DNA of 64,000 nt from Burkholderia sp. Bp8992 (GTDB taxonomy: Bacteria; Pseudomonadota; Gammaproteobacteria; Burkholderiales; Burkholderiaceae). Positions within the stretch are counted from its first letter, which is position 1. Each line of letters opens with the position of its first letter. Below the pieces are notes generated by a model, which had not been told where the DNA came from, did no database searches, and saw only the letters and a list, made by a program, of their open reading frames with translations. The stretch spans positions 170,932 to 234,931 of the forward strand of contig NZ_QTQI01000009.1 of NCBI RefSeq assembly GCF_003853705.1. The letters are read 5' to 3'. The translations under genes were made by a program, and so were the position numbers. Positions 17,215-25,591 of this stretch are shown here, piece by piece.

Positions 17215-17646
17215 ATGCTCGAACTCAAGCAACTCGATCTGCGTACCGACCCGCAGGCCCGTCGCGTCGTCAAGGACGAAACCGTCGCCGTGGATTTCGC
17301 GGATGTCGATGGCGAACTGATGAGCCTCGAAGGCCCGAACCGCTATGTGGCGGGCGACGCATTGATCACCGGCTCGACCGGCGACCGCTGGGTCGTGTCG
17401 CGCGCCCGCTTCGACGCCAAATACCTGCCCGCCGATCCGGCACTCGCGCACGGCACGCCGGGCGCCTACCGGAACCGGCCGGCCGTCGTGCTCGCACGCC
17501 GAATGGACGAGCCGTTCACGATCGCCCGCTCGGAAAACGGCGACACGCTGCGCGGCGTCGCCGGCGACTGGGTCATGCAGTACGCGCCCGGCGACTATGG
17601 CGTCGTGCAGGCGCAGCGCTTCGCGCAGGTGTACCGCGACGCATGA
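17215..17646 (+). CDS. PGDYG-motif protein
   Basis: Cytosolic protein of 143 aa ending in VMQYAPGDYGVVQAQRFAQV, which contains the PGDYG signature that names a small uncharacterised family. It begins MLELKQLDLRTDPQARRVVK. The composition is soluble, without membrane segments. It is preceded by a GC-rich spacer of 137 nt and is convergent with the DUF3022-like gene. Function unknown. Confidence 0.75.
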   Translation: MLELKQLDLRTDPQARRVVKDETVAVDFADVDGELMSLEGPNRYVAGDALITGSTGDRWVVSRARFDAKYLPADPALAHGTPGAYRNRPAVVLARRMDEPFTIARSENGDTLRGVAGDWVMQYAPGDYGVVQAQRFAQVYRDA

Positions 17647-17679
17647 TTCGCCGCGCCGGCGCGATGCCGGCGCCGTCGC

Positions 17680-18042
17680 TCACGCGAAGTCTTCGTCGAG
17701 TTCGAGTTCCGCGTCGCGCTCGACGGCCTCGCCGGCCGCGTGCCGCTCCTCGAGCGACCCGAGCATCGCTTCCGTATACGCATGCAGCACCGCATGACTG
17801 CGCGCGCGCTGCATCGGCTTGAGCGCCAGGTAGCGCGCGAGTGCCGCCGGCACGATGCGGATCGCGAGCGTCATCCGCTTCGGCGTCGCGCCGAAACGCA
17901 TCGCGAGCCAGTGCACGGACAGGAAGCGCCCGCGCGCATCGCTGCTTTCGGCAAAGCGCGTCTGTTCCGGAAAGAGATCGCAGATCACGCGCGCGAGCGC
18001 GTCGAATTCCGCGCTCTGGCATTCGATCAGATAGTCGTCCAT
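17680..18042 (-). CDS. small DUF3022-like protein
   Basis: Product of 120 aa with a folded N-terminal domain (MDDYLIECQSAEFDALARVI to about residue 95) and an acidic C-terminal tail (AELELDEDFA). It resembles the Burkholderia-restricted DUF3022 family as far as I can recall; that label is tentative. GGGAG precedes the ATG, and it starts 12 nt after the YhfC-like gene's stop, so the two are probably cotranscribed. Function unknown. Confidence 0.65.
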   Translation of the reverse strand: MDDYLIECQSAEFDALARVICDLFPEQTRFAESSDARGRFLSVHWLAMRFGATPKRMTLAIRIVPAALARYLALKPMQRARSHAVLHAYTEAMLGSLEERHAAGEAVERDAELELDEDFA

Positions 18043-18054
18043 TCCGCTCTCCCG

Positions 18055-18843
18055 TCAGGCCGCCGCGCGCGACGGCCGGCACGTCTTCACCAGCACGACC
18101 ACCAGGGCCGCGGCCAGCACGAAATACAAGGCCTCGACCCACGCGGCCGGCAGCGCGCGCACCTGGTACAACAGCGCCGGCACGGCCGCGAGCGCATGCA
18201 GAACGATCGCGAGCGGCAACACGCCCGCGCGGCCGGCACGCACGCCGCGCCACACCAGCACCGACAGCGCCACCTGCACCGCGAACGCCGAGCAGCGCTC
18301 GAGCAGCAACAGCAGGATCGACTGTGCCGACAGCGTCGCGAGCATCATGTGCAGCCGCACCACGGTGTCGACCGGCAGGTCGGACAGCTGCGTCTCGAGC
18401 TGGCCGCGGCCCGCGAGCCATGCGAGATACGACCACTGGCCCCACACGAGCACGCCGACGAACCATGCTTCGGCACCGGCGTGACCGATCCCGTAGCCGA
18501 TCCCGCGACCGTCGCCGGCCGATTCGCCGTAGCGGCGGTTCAGGAAACGCATCCCGAGATAGCGGCCGACTTCCTCGAAGACGGCCGTCGCGAGCGCACC
18601 GTACGCGACGAACGCGAGCGGCTGCGTCAGCCAGCCGTCCTCAGGCGTGTGGCTCAGCACGAGCCCGTGGAACGCACGCTCGACGATCATCGCGAACAGC
18701 GTGAAGACGGCGACACCGACGATCGTGTCGCGGCGGTTGAGTGCAAGCGGCTTGCGCAGGATGCGGAAGAGGACGAGCGGCAGTAGCGCGATGATCAGCG
18801 TGGCGGCGATCAGCAGCGCCAGCGTGACGGGAGCGACAGTCAT
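18055..18843 (-). CDS. YhfC-family putative intramembrane metalloprotease
   Basis: Polytopic inner-membrane protein of 262 aa with seven or eight hydrophobic helices. Motifs of the YhfC/CAAX-protease-like group are visible inside membrane segments: TAVFEEVGRYLGMRF (paired glutamates and Arg) and YGIGHAGAEA (His plus Glu). These are the candidate catalytic residues of a glutamic or metal-dependent intramembrane protease. It is followed directly by a small DUF3022-like gene. The substrate is unknown. Confidence 0.8.
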   Translation of the reverse strand: MTVAPVTLALLIAATLIIALLPLVLFRILRKPLALNRRDTIVGVAVFTLFAMIVERAFHGLVLSHTPEDGWLTQPLAFVAYGALATAVFEEVGRYLGMRFLNRRYGESAGDGRGIGYGIGHAGAEAWFVGVLVWGQWSYLAWLAGRGQLETQLSDLPVDTVVRLHMMLATLSAQSILLLLLERCSAFAVQVALSVLVWRGVRAGRAGVLPLAIVLHALAAVPALLYQVRALPAAWVEALYFVLAAALVVVLVKTCRPSRAAA

Positions 18844-18897
18844 GTATTTCCTTGATCGGGGCAGCGCACCTGGCGCGCTGCGTGCCCCGAATGATAC

Positions 18898-19941
18898 TCA
18901 GCTTGCGGTCGACGCGCGCGCACACAGCGCGCCGGGCAGCATCGCGACGCGCACGTCGCCCGCCGCGCCGTCGATCCGCTCGTGCACGAATTCGACGGCC
19001 TTGTAGCCGATTTCGTAGGTCGGCTGACGGATCGTCGTGATGCCGATCAGCTCGGCCCATTCCGGATCGTCGATCGACAGCAGCGCCGCCTTCTGCTGCC
19101 ACGCGGCGCCGAAACGCGCACGCAGGTGGCGCGCGATCGCGAGCGCAACCGGCGCGTTCGCGGCGAACAGCGCCGCGCGCACGCCGCGCCGGGCCGCGGC
19201 GTCGATGCGGGTGTCGATGTCGGCAAGCGCCGCGGCAGCCGCGTCGGGCGCGTTCAGGTCGAGCACGACCGTCGGCGGCACCGGCAGCCCGCGCGCGTCC
19301 AGCGCCGCGCGGAACGCGGCCTCGCGCGCGCGCCGCGAGCTGACGCGCTCGAACGGCTGCACGACGAAATGGATCGCGTCGAAGCCGTGTTCGACCAGGT
19401 GCGCGAGCGCCATCTCGATCGCGTCGGCGTTGTCGAGGCCGATCAGGTCGGCCTCGAAGCCCTCGACCGTGCGGTCGACGAGCACGGCCGGAATGCCCGC
19501 GCCGCGCAGCGGGCGCAGCACGTCTTCGTCGGCACCGAGCGCGTTGACGATCAGCCCTTCGACGCGGTAGGTCGTGAGCAGCTGCAGGAAGCGCCGCTCC
19601 ATCTCGACCTCGTTCGCCGCGTGACAGATGAGCGGCATGTAGCCGAGCGCATGGCACGCGGCCTCGACGCCCTGCAGCACTTCGACGGTGTAAGGATTGG
19701 TCAGGTCGGCCGCGAGCATGCCGAGCAGCCGGTTGCGGCCGCGCTTGAGCCCGCGCGCCATCTGGTTCGGCCGGTAGTTGAGCCGCGCGATCGCCGACTC
19801 GATCCGCTGGCGCAGATCGACGGACAGCACATGCGTCTCGCCGTTCAGGTAGCGCGACACGCTGGTCTTGCCCGTGCCGGCCTCGCGCGCGACGTCGCTG
19901 ATCGTCGCCGGACGCGTCGTGGAAGGTTGCGAATCGGTCAC
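18898..19941 (-). CDS. ptxS: LacI-family repressor PtxS of the 2-ketogluconate operon
   Basis: Repressor of 347 aa, starting with GTG at 19941. The N-terminal LacI HTH is ISDVAREAGTGKTSVSRYLN, followed by the hinge region and a periplasmic-binding-protein-like sensor domain to the end. In Pseudomonas, PtxS senses 2-ketogluconate and represses the kgu operon and its own gene. Here the gene lies on the same strand just downstream of kguE-kguK-kguT-kguD, and the PtxS-type palindrome is found at the kguE promoter. Its own 332-nt upstream region does not show an equally good palindrome. Confidence 0.88.
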   Translation of the reverse strand: MTDSQPSTTRPATISDVAREAGTGKTSVSRYLNGETHVLSVDLRQRIESAIARLNYRPNQMARGLKRGRNRLLGMLAADLTNPYTVEVLQGVEAACHALGYMPLICHAANEVEMERRFLQLLTTYRVEGLIVNALGADEDVLRPLRGAGIPAVLVDRTVEGFEADLIGLDNADAIEMALAHLVEHGFDAIHFVVQPFERVSSRRAREAAFRAALDARGLPVPPTVVLDLNAPDAAAAALADIDTRIDAAARRGVRAALFAANAPVALAIARHLRARFGAAWQQKAALLSIDDPEWAELIGITTIRQPTYEIGYKAVEFVHERIDGAAGDVRVAMLPGALCARASTAS

Positions 19942-20273
19942 TGTCGTGCCTCGCGACGTGCGATCCGCGCCGCTTCGTGAGCAGACGGACCTTTGTTGTT
20001 GGAAACGTAAGCCACCCGGCGGACTCCCCTGTCTGAGCGCTTCTGCGCCTGCACTGATCCCGTGCTTCGCGGTCGATCAGCGCCCGCGAGTCGCGTGCGT
20101 CGGCAGTCGGCCGCCCGGACCTGGCGCGGATACCCGCCGCGCGACGCCACCAGCCATGCAGCCGGGTTGTCGACGCGACGAGAGCGGGCGATCATAACGC
20201 AGCCAGCCCTCCCGCACCAAGATCATCGACTCTAACCGCGCCGCCGCCGCGCCGGGCGGTCGCCGGATGCGGC
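19942..20273. other. intergenic region between kguD and ptxS with a dispersed repeat
   Basis: 332 bases without a gene. It must hold the ptxS promoter. It also contains a copy of the hairpin repeat found between the exbD genes (see the entry at 20033-20083). I see no second perfect PtxS palindrome here. Confidence 0.5.
20033..20083. repeat. fourth, diverged copy of the 49-bp repeat
   Basis: The segment TGATCCCGTGCTTCGCGGTC (20055-20074) with its flanks matches the exbD-exbD spacer unit TGATCCCATGCTTCGCGGTC (about 4688-4707) at 19 of 20 positions. The preceding AGCGCTT..GCGC..GC arm is also recognisable. This shows that the unit is dispersed in the genome and is not only a local tandem array. 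Confidence 0.72.
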
Positions 20274-21239
20274 TCACGCGTGCGCGAGCGCGTCCGGATT
20301 GACGAGATTCGTGCGCAGCGTGCCGGCCAGCGCGCCGACCAGGTTTTCCGCCGCGCAGCGCGCCATCGCATGGCGCGTCTCGTGCGTCGCCGAGCCGATA
20401 TGCGGCAGCGCGACGACATTCTTCATCTGCAGCAGCGGCGAATCCGCCGGCAGCGGCTCCTGCTCGAACACGTCGAGCCCCGCACCGCGGATCGTACCCG
20501 CGCGCAGCGCATCGACCAGCGCGGCTTCGTCGACGACGGGCCCGCGCGACGCGTTGATCAGGATCGCGCCGCGCTTCATCTTCGCGAATTCGGGCGCACC
20601 GACCAGATGGCGCGTTTCCGGCGACAGCGGCACCTGCAGGCACACGAAATCCGACTGTGCGAGCAGTTCGTCGAACGTCACGCGCCGCGCGCCGTACTGC
20701 GTCTCGGCTTGCGCGTGCGCGGAGCGGTTCGCGTACAGCACCTGCATCCGGAAGCCGAGCGCCGCGCGGCGCGCGACCGCGCCGCCGATCCGCCCGAGCC
20801 CGACGATGCCGAGCGTCTTGCCCTGCACGTCGGTGCCGTACAGGTCGGAGCCGATGCTGCGATGCCAGTTCCCTGCCTTGACCCACTCGGCCAGCTCGAC
20901 CACGCGCCGCGCGGACGCCAGGATCAGCGAAAACACCGTATCGGCGGTCGACTCGGTCAGCACGTCCGGCGTATGCGCGAGCACGATGCCGCGGCGCGTC
21001 AGGTCGGCGACGTCGAAGTTGTCGTAGCCGACCGAGATCGTCGACCACGCCTTCAGCCGCGGTGCGCCGTCGAGCATCCGCGGCGTGACCTTCAGGCTCG
21101 CGCCGATCGCGCCGTCCGCGTCGCCGAGTGCGGCGGCAAGCGCGTCGGCGCCGTCGGCCTGCACGACGTCCGCATGCTCGCGCAGGTACGCGAGAACGTC
21201 ATCGGGCAGCGGCTTGTACGCGACGATACGGGGCTTCAT
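20274..21239 (-). CDS. kguD: 2-ketogluconate (D-isomer 2-hydroxyacid) reductase
   Basis: NAD(P)H-dependent reductase of 321 aa in the 2-hydroxyacid dehydrogenase family. Visible features are the cofactor motif GKTLGIVGLGRIGGAVARRA, the catalytic Arg in NASRGPVVDEAALVDAL, the Glu in GAGLDVFEQEPLP and the His in LPHIGSATHETR. In the kgu pathway it reduces 2-keto-6-phosphogluconate to 6-phosphogluconate. It starts 3 nt after the kguT stop with an AAGGA Shine-Dalgarno inside the kguT end. Family alternatives (glyoxylate/hydroxypyruvate reductase) are excluded mainly by context. Confidence 0.9.
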   Translation of the reverse strand: MKPRIVAYKPLPDDVLAYLREHADVVQADGADALAAALGDADGAIGASLKVTPRMLDGAPRLKAWSTISVGYDNFDVADLTRRGIVLAHTPDVLTESTADTVFSLILASARRVVELAEWVKAGNWHRSIGSDLYGTDVQGKTLGIVGLGRIGGAVARRAALGFRMQVLYANRSAHAQAETQYGARRVTFDELLAQSDFVCLQVPLSPETRHLVGAPEFAKMKRGAILINASRGPVVDEAALVDALRAGTIRGAGLDVFEQEPLPADSPLLQMKNVVALPHIGSATHETRHAMARCAAENLVGALAGTLRTNLVNPDALAHA

Positions 21240-21242
21240 GTT

Positions 21243-22523
21243 TCATTTTCCTTGCAGCGGCGCGGCGAGCGGATGCGCATCGCGCGCCTGGGGTTTGACG
21301 GACAGCGTGAGGATCACCGCGGCGACGAGCGCGGCACTCATGAACGCATACGACGCGACGGGCGACCCGGTCGCACCGTTCAGGTAGCCGACGAAGTACG
21401 AGCCGACGAACGAGCCGAGCGCGCCCATGCTGTTGATCAGCGCCATCGCGCCGCCCGCGACGTTCTTCGGCAGCAGCTCCGGCACGATCGCGAAGAACGG
21501 GCCGTACGGCGCATACATCGCGGCGCCCGCGACGACCAGCAGCGCATACGAGATCCAGAAATGCGACGAGCCGAGCGCGTACGACGCGGCGAATGCGGCT
21601 GCGCCGATCAGCAGGAACGGCCACACGAAGCCGCGGCGCGAGCCGACCTTGTCGGACGCCCACGATGCGGCGAGCATCGCGATCGTCGCCGCGAGATACG
21701 GCAGCGCGGACAGCCAGCCGGTCGCGACCATCCCGAGGTCGGACCCGTTCTTGACGATCGACGGCAGCCACAGCACGAAGCCGTACACGCCGATGCTCCA
21801 GCAGAAATACTGCGCGCACAGCTTGATCACGGCCGGCGAGCGGAATGCCTCGCCGTAGTTGCGCACGGGCTTGATCGCTGCCTGCTCGGCCACGAGCGCG
21901 GCGTCGAGGTCGCGCTTTTCCTGCGCGGTCAGCCACGGCGAATCGGCCGGCTTGTCCTGCACGAGGAACCACCAGCACACGGCCCAGATGATGGCCGGCA
22001 CGCCTTCGGCGATGAACATGTGGCGCCAGCCGAATTCATGCACGAGATAACCCGACACGATCGACATCCACAGCACGGTGACCGGGTTGCCGAGGATCAG
22101 GAACGTGTTCGCGCGCGAGCGCTCGTTCTTGGTGAACCAGTTGCTGATGTAGATCAGCATCGCCGGCATCACGGCCGCCTCGACCACGCCGAGCACGAAG
22201 CGGATCGCCATCAGCGACGGGATGTTGCTGACCACGCCCGTGAGCGCCGCGCAGCCGCCCCACAGGATCAGACTGACGAACACGAGCTTCTTCACGCTGC
22301 GGCGTTCCGCATAGATCGCGCCGGGGATCTGGAAGAAGAAGTAGCCGAGGAAGAACAGCGCGCCGATCAGCGACGACAGGCCCTTGCCGATGCCGAGATC
22401 CTGGTTGATGCCGGCCGCTGCCGCGAACCCGTAGTTCGCGCGGTCGAGGTAAGCGAGGCTGTACGTGATGAACACGATCGGCATGATCGTCCACCAGCGA
22501 CGGGCTGCGAGATTGGTTGCCAT
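21243..22523 (-). CDS. kguT: 2-ketogluconate transporter, MFS anion:cation symporter family
   Basis: Twelve-helix major facilitator of 426 aa. The N-terminal sequence RWWTIMPIVFITYSLAYLDR and the loop 2-3 region GALFFLGYFFFQIPGAIYAE followed by RRS are typical of the ACS (phthalate/hexuronate/ketogluconate) subfamily. It imports 2-ketogluconate. GGAGAC precedes ATG 22523. It lies between kguK and kguD in the operon, separated from kguK by a 116-nt spacer that contains a strong hairpin. Confidence 0.9.
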   Translation of the reverse strand: MATNLAARRWWTIMPIVFITYSLAYLDRANYGFAAAAGINQDLGIGKGLSSLIGALFFLGYFFFQIPGAIYAERRSVKKLVFVSLILWGGCAALTGVVSNIPSLMAIRFVLGVVEAAVMPAMLIYISNWFTKNERSRANTFLILGNPVTVLWMSIVSGYLVHEFGWRHMFIAEGVPAIIWAVCWWFLVQDKPADSPWLTAQEKRDLDAALVAEQAAIKPVRNYGEAFRSPAVIKLCAQYFCWSIGVYGFVLWLPSIVKNGSDLGMVATGWLSALPYLAATIAMLAASWASDKVGSRRGFVWPFLLIGAAAFAASYALGSSHFWISYALLVVAGAAMYAPYGPFFAIVPELLPKNVAGGAMALINSMGALGSFVGSYFVGYLNGATGSPVASYAFMSAALVAAVILTLSVKPQARDAHPLAAPLQGK

Positions 22524-22552
22524 GAGAGTGTCTCCGTATGTCGACCGGACTT

Positions 22553-22586
22553 GGCGCTTCAGCGCCCGTCCGGCCTCCAGCAAAAC
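22553..22586 (-). promoter_or_regulatory. hairpin in the kguK-kguT spacer
   Basis: On the minus strand GGCCGGAC-GGGCGC, a TGAA loop, then GCGCC-AA-GTCCGGTC can form a long GC-rich stem-loop. There is no T run, so it is more likely an mRNA processing or stability element than a terminator. Confidence 0.55.
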
Positions 22587-22639
22587 TACGTGTGCGTCGT
22601 GCACGAAATGGATCCGCGGATTGTGCCGTGTCCGGCCTC

Positions 22640-23632
22640 TCATTGCGCGGTGACGATTTCCTCTAAGCGATCGGCGCGATTGCTGACATTTTCGAGCCGG
22701 TCGAGGGCTTCGCGCGTCGGCAACCCTTCCGAATCGCCGATCACCTGGATCGCGAGCGCGCCGATCCGGTTGCCGCGCGCGACCGCCTGCTCGACGCTCC
22801 GGCCTTCCAGCAACGCGCTGACCACGCCGACCGCGAAACCGTCGCCGGCGCCGACCGTGTCGACCACCCGTTCGACACGCTCACCCGCGACCGTGCCCTC
22901 GCGGCCGTCGGCCGTGCGGAAATATGCGCCTTGCTCGCCGAGCTTGATCACGACGCCGCGCGCGCCCCGCGCGAGATAGAAGCCCGCGATGTCGGCCGGC
23001 GTGTCGTGCCCGGTGAGCTGGCGCCCTTCGGCGAGGCCCGGCAGCACCCAGTCGGCGAGCGTCGCGAGCGCGTTCAGCGTCTTCGCCATCACGTCGGCGG
23101 ACGGCCACAGCGTCGGGCGCAGGTTCGGATCGAACGAGATCGTCTTGCCGGCCGCGCGCATCTCGCGCGCGAGCCGGAACGCCAGTTCGCACGAGGTCGC
23201 GGAGATCGCCGGCGCGACGCCCGTCAGGTGCAGGTGGCGCGCGCCGAGCACGTAGTCGGCCACGTAGTCGTCGCACGACAGGTAGCTCGCGGCCGAACCC
23301 TTGCGGAAATATTCGACGGTCGGGTCGCTGCCGTCGTCGTTGCGCGACTTCAGCTGGAAACCGGTCGGGTAACGCGGATCGACGGTCACGCACGACGCGT
23401 CGATGCCTTCGCGCGCCAGCGTGTCGAGCACGTAGCCGCCGAACGAATCGCGGCCCACGCGGCTCATCCAGCCGACCCGGAAACCGAGCCGCGACAGGCC
23501 GATCGCGACGTTCAGGTCGGCGCCCGCGATCCGCTTCGTGAATTGCCCCGCGTGCGCGAGATGGCCGGGCTCGGTCGCGACGAACATCGCCATCGCCTCG
23601 CCGTAGGTCACGACATCGAGTGCTGCTTTCAT
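22640..23632 (-). CDS. kguK: 2-ketogluconate kinase, PfkB family
   Basis: Ribokinase/PfkB-type sugar kinase of 330 aa. It begins MKAALDVVTYGEAMAMFVAT, has GGYVLDTLAREGIDASCV near residue 65, and the C-terminal anion-hole/catalytic motif VDTVGAGDGFAVGVVSALL (catalytic Asp in GAGD). It phosphorylates 2-ketogluconate to 2-keto-6-phosphogluconate. GAGGAG six bases before ATG 23632 supports this start, though the frame continues to 23767. It lies 28 nt downstream of kguE. Confidence 0.9.
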   Translation of the reverse strand: MKAALDVVTYGEAMAMFVATEPGHLAHAGQFTKRIAGADLNVAIGLSRLGFRVGWMSRVGRDSFGGYVLDTLAREGIDASCVTVDPRYPTGFQLKSRNDDGSDPTVEYFRKGSAASYLSCDDYVADYVLGARHLHLTGVAPAISATSCELAFRLAREMRAAGKTISFDPNLRPTLWPSADVMAKTLNALATLADWVLPGLAEGRQLTGHDTPADIAGFYLARGARGVVIKLGEQGAYFRTADGREGTVAGERVERVVDTVGAGDGFAVGVVSALLEGRSVEQAVARGNRIGALAIQVIGDSEGLPTREALDRLENVSNRADRLEEIVTAQ

Positions 23633-23660
23633 GAATGAACTCCTCGGGATCCTTTTGCGG

Positions 23661-24425
23661 TCAAGCGGTCGCGAGCCATGCGACACGGCGGCAGGCATCG
23701 CCCGCCAGATCGGCAGCGTCGAACGGGAACTCGATGCCGCGCGGCACATGCGGCGGCAGCGCCGCAAGCACGCCGGTCACGAGCGCGTCGTTCGGCGCCG
23801 GCGCGACCGCGAAGCGGCGCGCGCCCTCACCCTCGACGGCCTTGCAATGAATGTATTCCACGTGCGGCGCGAGCACTTGCGCGCAGTCGAGCGGCGCTTC
23901 GCCCGGCCACTGCCAGTTGCCGATGTCGAACGTCATCCCGAGCGCATCGCGCTGGCCGGCCGCGGCCAGCGCGTCGAACAGCCCGCGAAACTGCGCGAAC
24001 GCGCCGCCGACCTGGAGCTGGCCGTTCTCGACCACCACACGCGCGTTCGCGCCGCGCGACAGCGCGACGATCTCGGCCGCGTGCGCGTCGCCGGCAAAAC
24101 CGCCGAGCTGGAATTTCACGAAGCGCGCGCCGAGCGCGTCGGCTTCCGCGAGCGCGTCGCGCAATGCGTCGGCATCCAGCGCACCCGTTTCCGTATACAG
24201 CGTGGCCGGCGTCGAATAGACCGACCACAGCCCGTGGCCGGCGATCTGCGCGCCGAGCGCGGCCAACGCGCCGGGGGCCGTGTCGTCGTCCGACGCGAAC
24301 AGTTCGCGCCGCACCTCGAATCCGGTCGCACCGGATGCCGCCACGGTCGAGATGAATGCGCTGTGGCCCTCCTGGCGCACGCGGTCCATCCCGAATGCGC
24401 TCGCCACGATCACGATGTCTGCCAT
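23661..24425 (-). CDS. kguE: 2-ketogluconate utilisation epimerase/isomerase-like protein
   Basis: TIM-barrel protein of 254 aa of the AP_endonuc_2 (xylose-isomerase-like) family. It shows GARFVKFQLGGFAGDAHAAE and a metal-binding region DALGMTFDIGNWQWPGEAPL, with a terminal Glu in GIEFPFDAADLAG. KguE is the first gene of the kgu operon in Pseudomonas; its precise biochemical step remains uncertain. An AAAGGG element precedes the ATG, and the PtxS-like palindrome lies 20-35 bp upstream. Confidence 0.88.
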   Translation of the reverse strand: MADIVIVASAFGMDRVRQEGHSAFISTVAASGATGFEVRRELFASDDDTAPGALAALGAQIAGHGLWSVYSTPATLYTETGALDADALRDALAEADALGARFVKFQLGGFAGDAHAAEIVALSRGANARVVVENGQLQVGGAFAQFRGLFDALAAAGQRDALGMTFDIGNWQWPGEAPLDCAQVLAPHVEYIHCKAVEGEGARRFAVAPAPNDALVTGVLAALPPHVPRGIEFPFDAADLAGDACRRVAWLATA

Positions 24426-24444
24426 GTTGCCCTTTTTTACCGGA

Positions 24445-24460
24445 ATGGAACCGGTTCCAT
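24445..24460. promoter_or_regulatory. PtxS-type operator upstream of kguE
   Basis: The 16-bp perfect palindrome ATGGAACCGGTTCCAT differs from the Pseudomonas PtxS site TGAAACCGGTTTCA by one symmetric change (TGGAACCGGTTCCA). It sits directly upstream of the kgu operon start, where a repressor would block transcription. Confidence 0.85.
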
Positions 24461-24585
24461 TTGCTTGAGACGGATGGTGCGCCTCGCGTCAGGCCCACGC
24501 CATAGAGGAAATCCCTAAGATAGTGCACCGCGCCAGCACGCGCCCGACGGCGTGCAACGCACGTTCCCGGCGCGGCTGCGGCCGC

Positions 24586-25479
24586 TCAGGCGAGGTCTTG
24601 CGCGAGACTCATGTCGAGGAACTGCGCGGCGACCCGCGACGGCGCACCGCCGTGCGGCACGAGAATGGAGAAATGACGCGTGAGCGGCGCCGGCGCGAGC
24701 GAGCGCAGCACGAGCGCCGCATCCTGGTGGCGCAACGACATCGCGGACACGAACCCGACGCCCATCCCGGCGCGCACGGCCTCCTTGACGGCCTCGACGC
24801 CGGCGATCTCGAACGCGACGCGCATCGGCGCGCCGCCGTGCGCGAACGCGCGTTCGACGAGCTGCCGCACGGCGGAGCCCGCCTCGCGCAGCACGAGCGG
24901 GTGCGCGGCGAGCGCGTCGAGCGTCACGCCCGCGTCGTAGCCGGGCGCGGCCAGCGGATGGCCGGCCGGCACGATCGCGACGATCTCGTCCTCGTGCCAG
25001 GCATGGACGGCCGTGCCCGGCGGCAACGCCTCGCCGGGCGGCCCCTCGATCAGCGCGATGTCGAGCGACGGCAGCGCGGCCACCACGTCGGCCGTATTGC
25101 CGCTCATCGTCTGGATCGTCACGCGCGGCGCGAGCGGCTGGAACGCCGCGATCAGATATGGCAGCAGGTAGCTCGCGGGCGTCGTGCTCGCGCCGATGCG
25201 CAGCGTGCCGGCTTCCAGCCCGCGCACCGCGTCGCGAAACGCACGCGCCTGCGCGAACGTATCGCGCTGCGCCTTCGCGTACTGCGCGAGCTGCTCGCCG
25301 ACCGGCGTCAGGCGGATGCCGCGGCCGTCGCGCTGGTACAGCGGCTCGCCGAATTCGTCCTGCAGCAGCCGCAGCTGGCCCGACACGGCCGGCTGCGACA
25401 GATGCAATGCCACGGCGGCGCGGCTGATGTTCAGGTGTTCGGCGACGGCGGCGAACGTTATCAGTTGATCCGGGGTCAT
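24586..25479 (-). CDS. LysR-family regulator, probably of the adjacent YeiH-like transporter
   Basis: LTTR of 297 aa. The N-terminal HTH is FAAVAEHLNISRAAVALHLS, followed by QPAVSGQLRLLQDEFGEPLY. The C-terminal effector domain (about 90-290) contains LRIGASTTPASYLLPYLIAA. It is transcribed divergently from a yeiH-like gene, a common pairing in which the LysR protein (YeiE type) activates the transporter. The shared intergenic region has an AT-rich dyad. It lies about 160 nt downstream of the kgu operon start on the opposite side of the PtxS site, so it is not part of kgu. Confidence 0.9.
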   Translation of the reverse strand: MTPDQLITFAAVAEHLNISRAAVALHLSQPAVSGQLRLLQDEFGEPLYQRDGRGIRLTPVGEQLAQYAKAQRDTFAQARAFRDAVRGLEAGTLRIGASTTPASYLLPYLIAAFQPLAPRVTIQTMSGNTADVVAALPSLDIALIEGPPGEALPPGTAVHAWHEDEIVAIVPAGHPLAAPGYDAGVTLDALAAHPLVLREAGSAVRQLVERAFAHGGAPMRVAFEIAGVEAVKEAVRAGMGVGFVSAMSLRHQDAALVLRSLAPAPLTRHFSILVPHGGAPSRVAAQFLDMSLAQDLA

Positions 25480-25524
25480 GGGGATGAATTATCGGCTTTC
25501 CGGATAGTTTACGTCACAAATCAC

Positions 25525-25551
25525 AATTTTTCATATCGATATAACGAAATT
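25525..25551. promoter_or_regulatory. probable LysR operator between the LysR gene and yeiH
   Basis: An AT-rich patch with the perfect decamer palindrome ATATCGATAT (25533-25542), embedded in an imperfect dyad TTTCATATCG / TATAACGAAA. It is located 50 bp upstream of the yeiH-like ATG and 50 bp upstream of the LysR start. Confidence 0.55.
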
Positions 25552-25591
25552 AGGATTACAGCATCGCAACACGCTCCATCACGGTGCTTCC

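Noticed and set aside
20280-22979. Plus-strand frame of about 900 codons opposite kguD, kguT and kguK
   Set aside because: Shadow of the kgu genes; arginine-rich, no family features.
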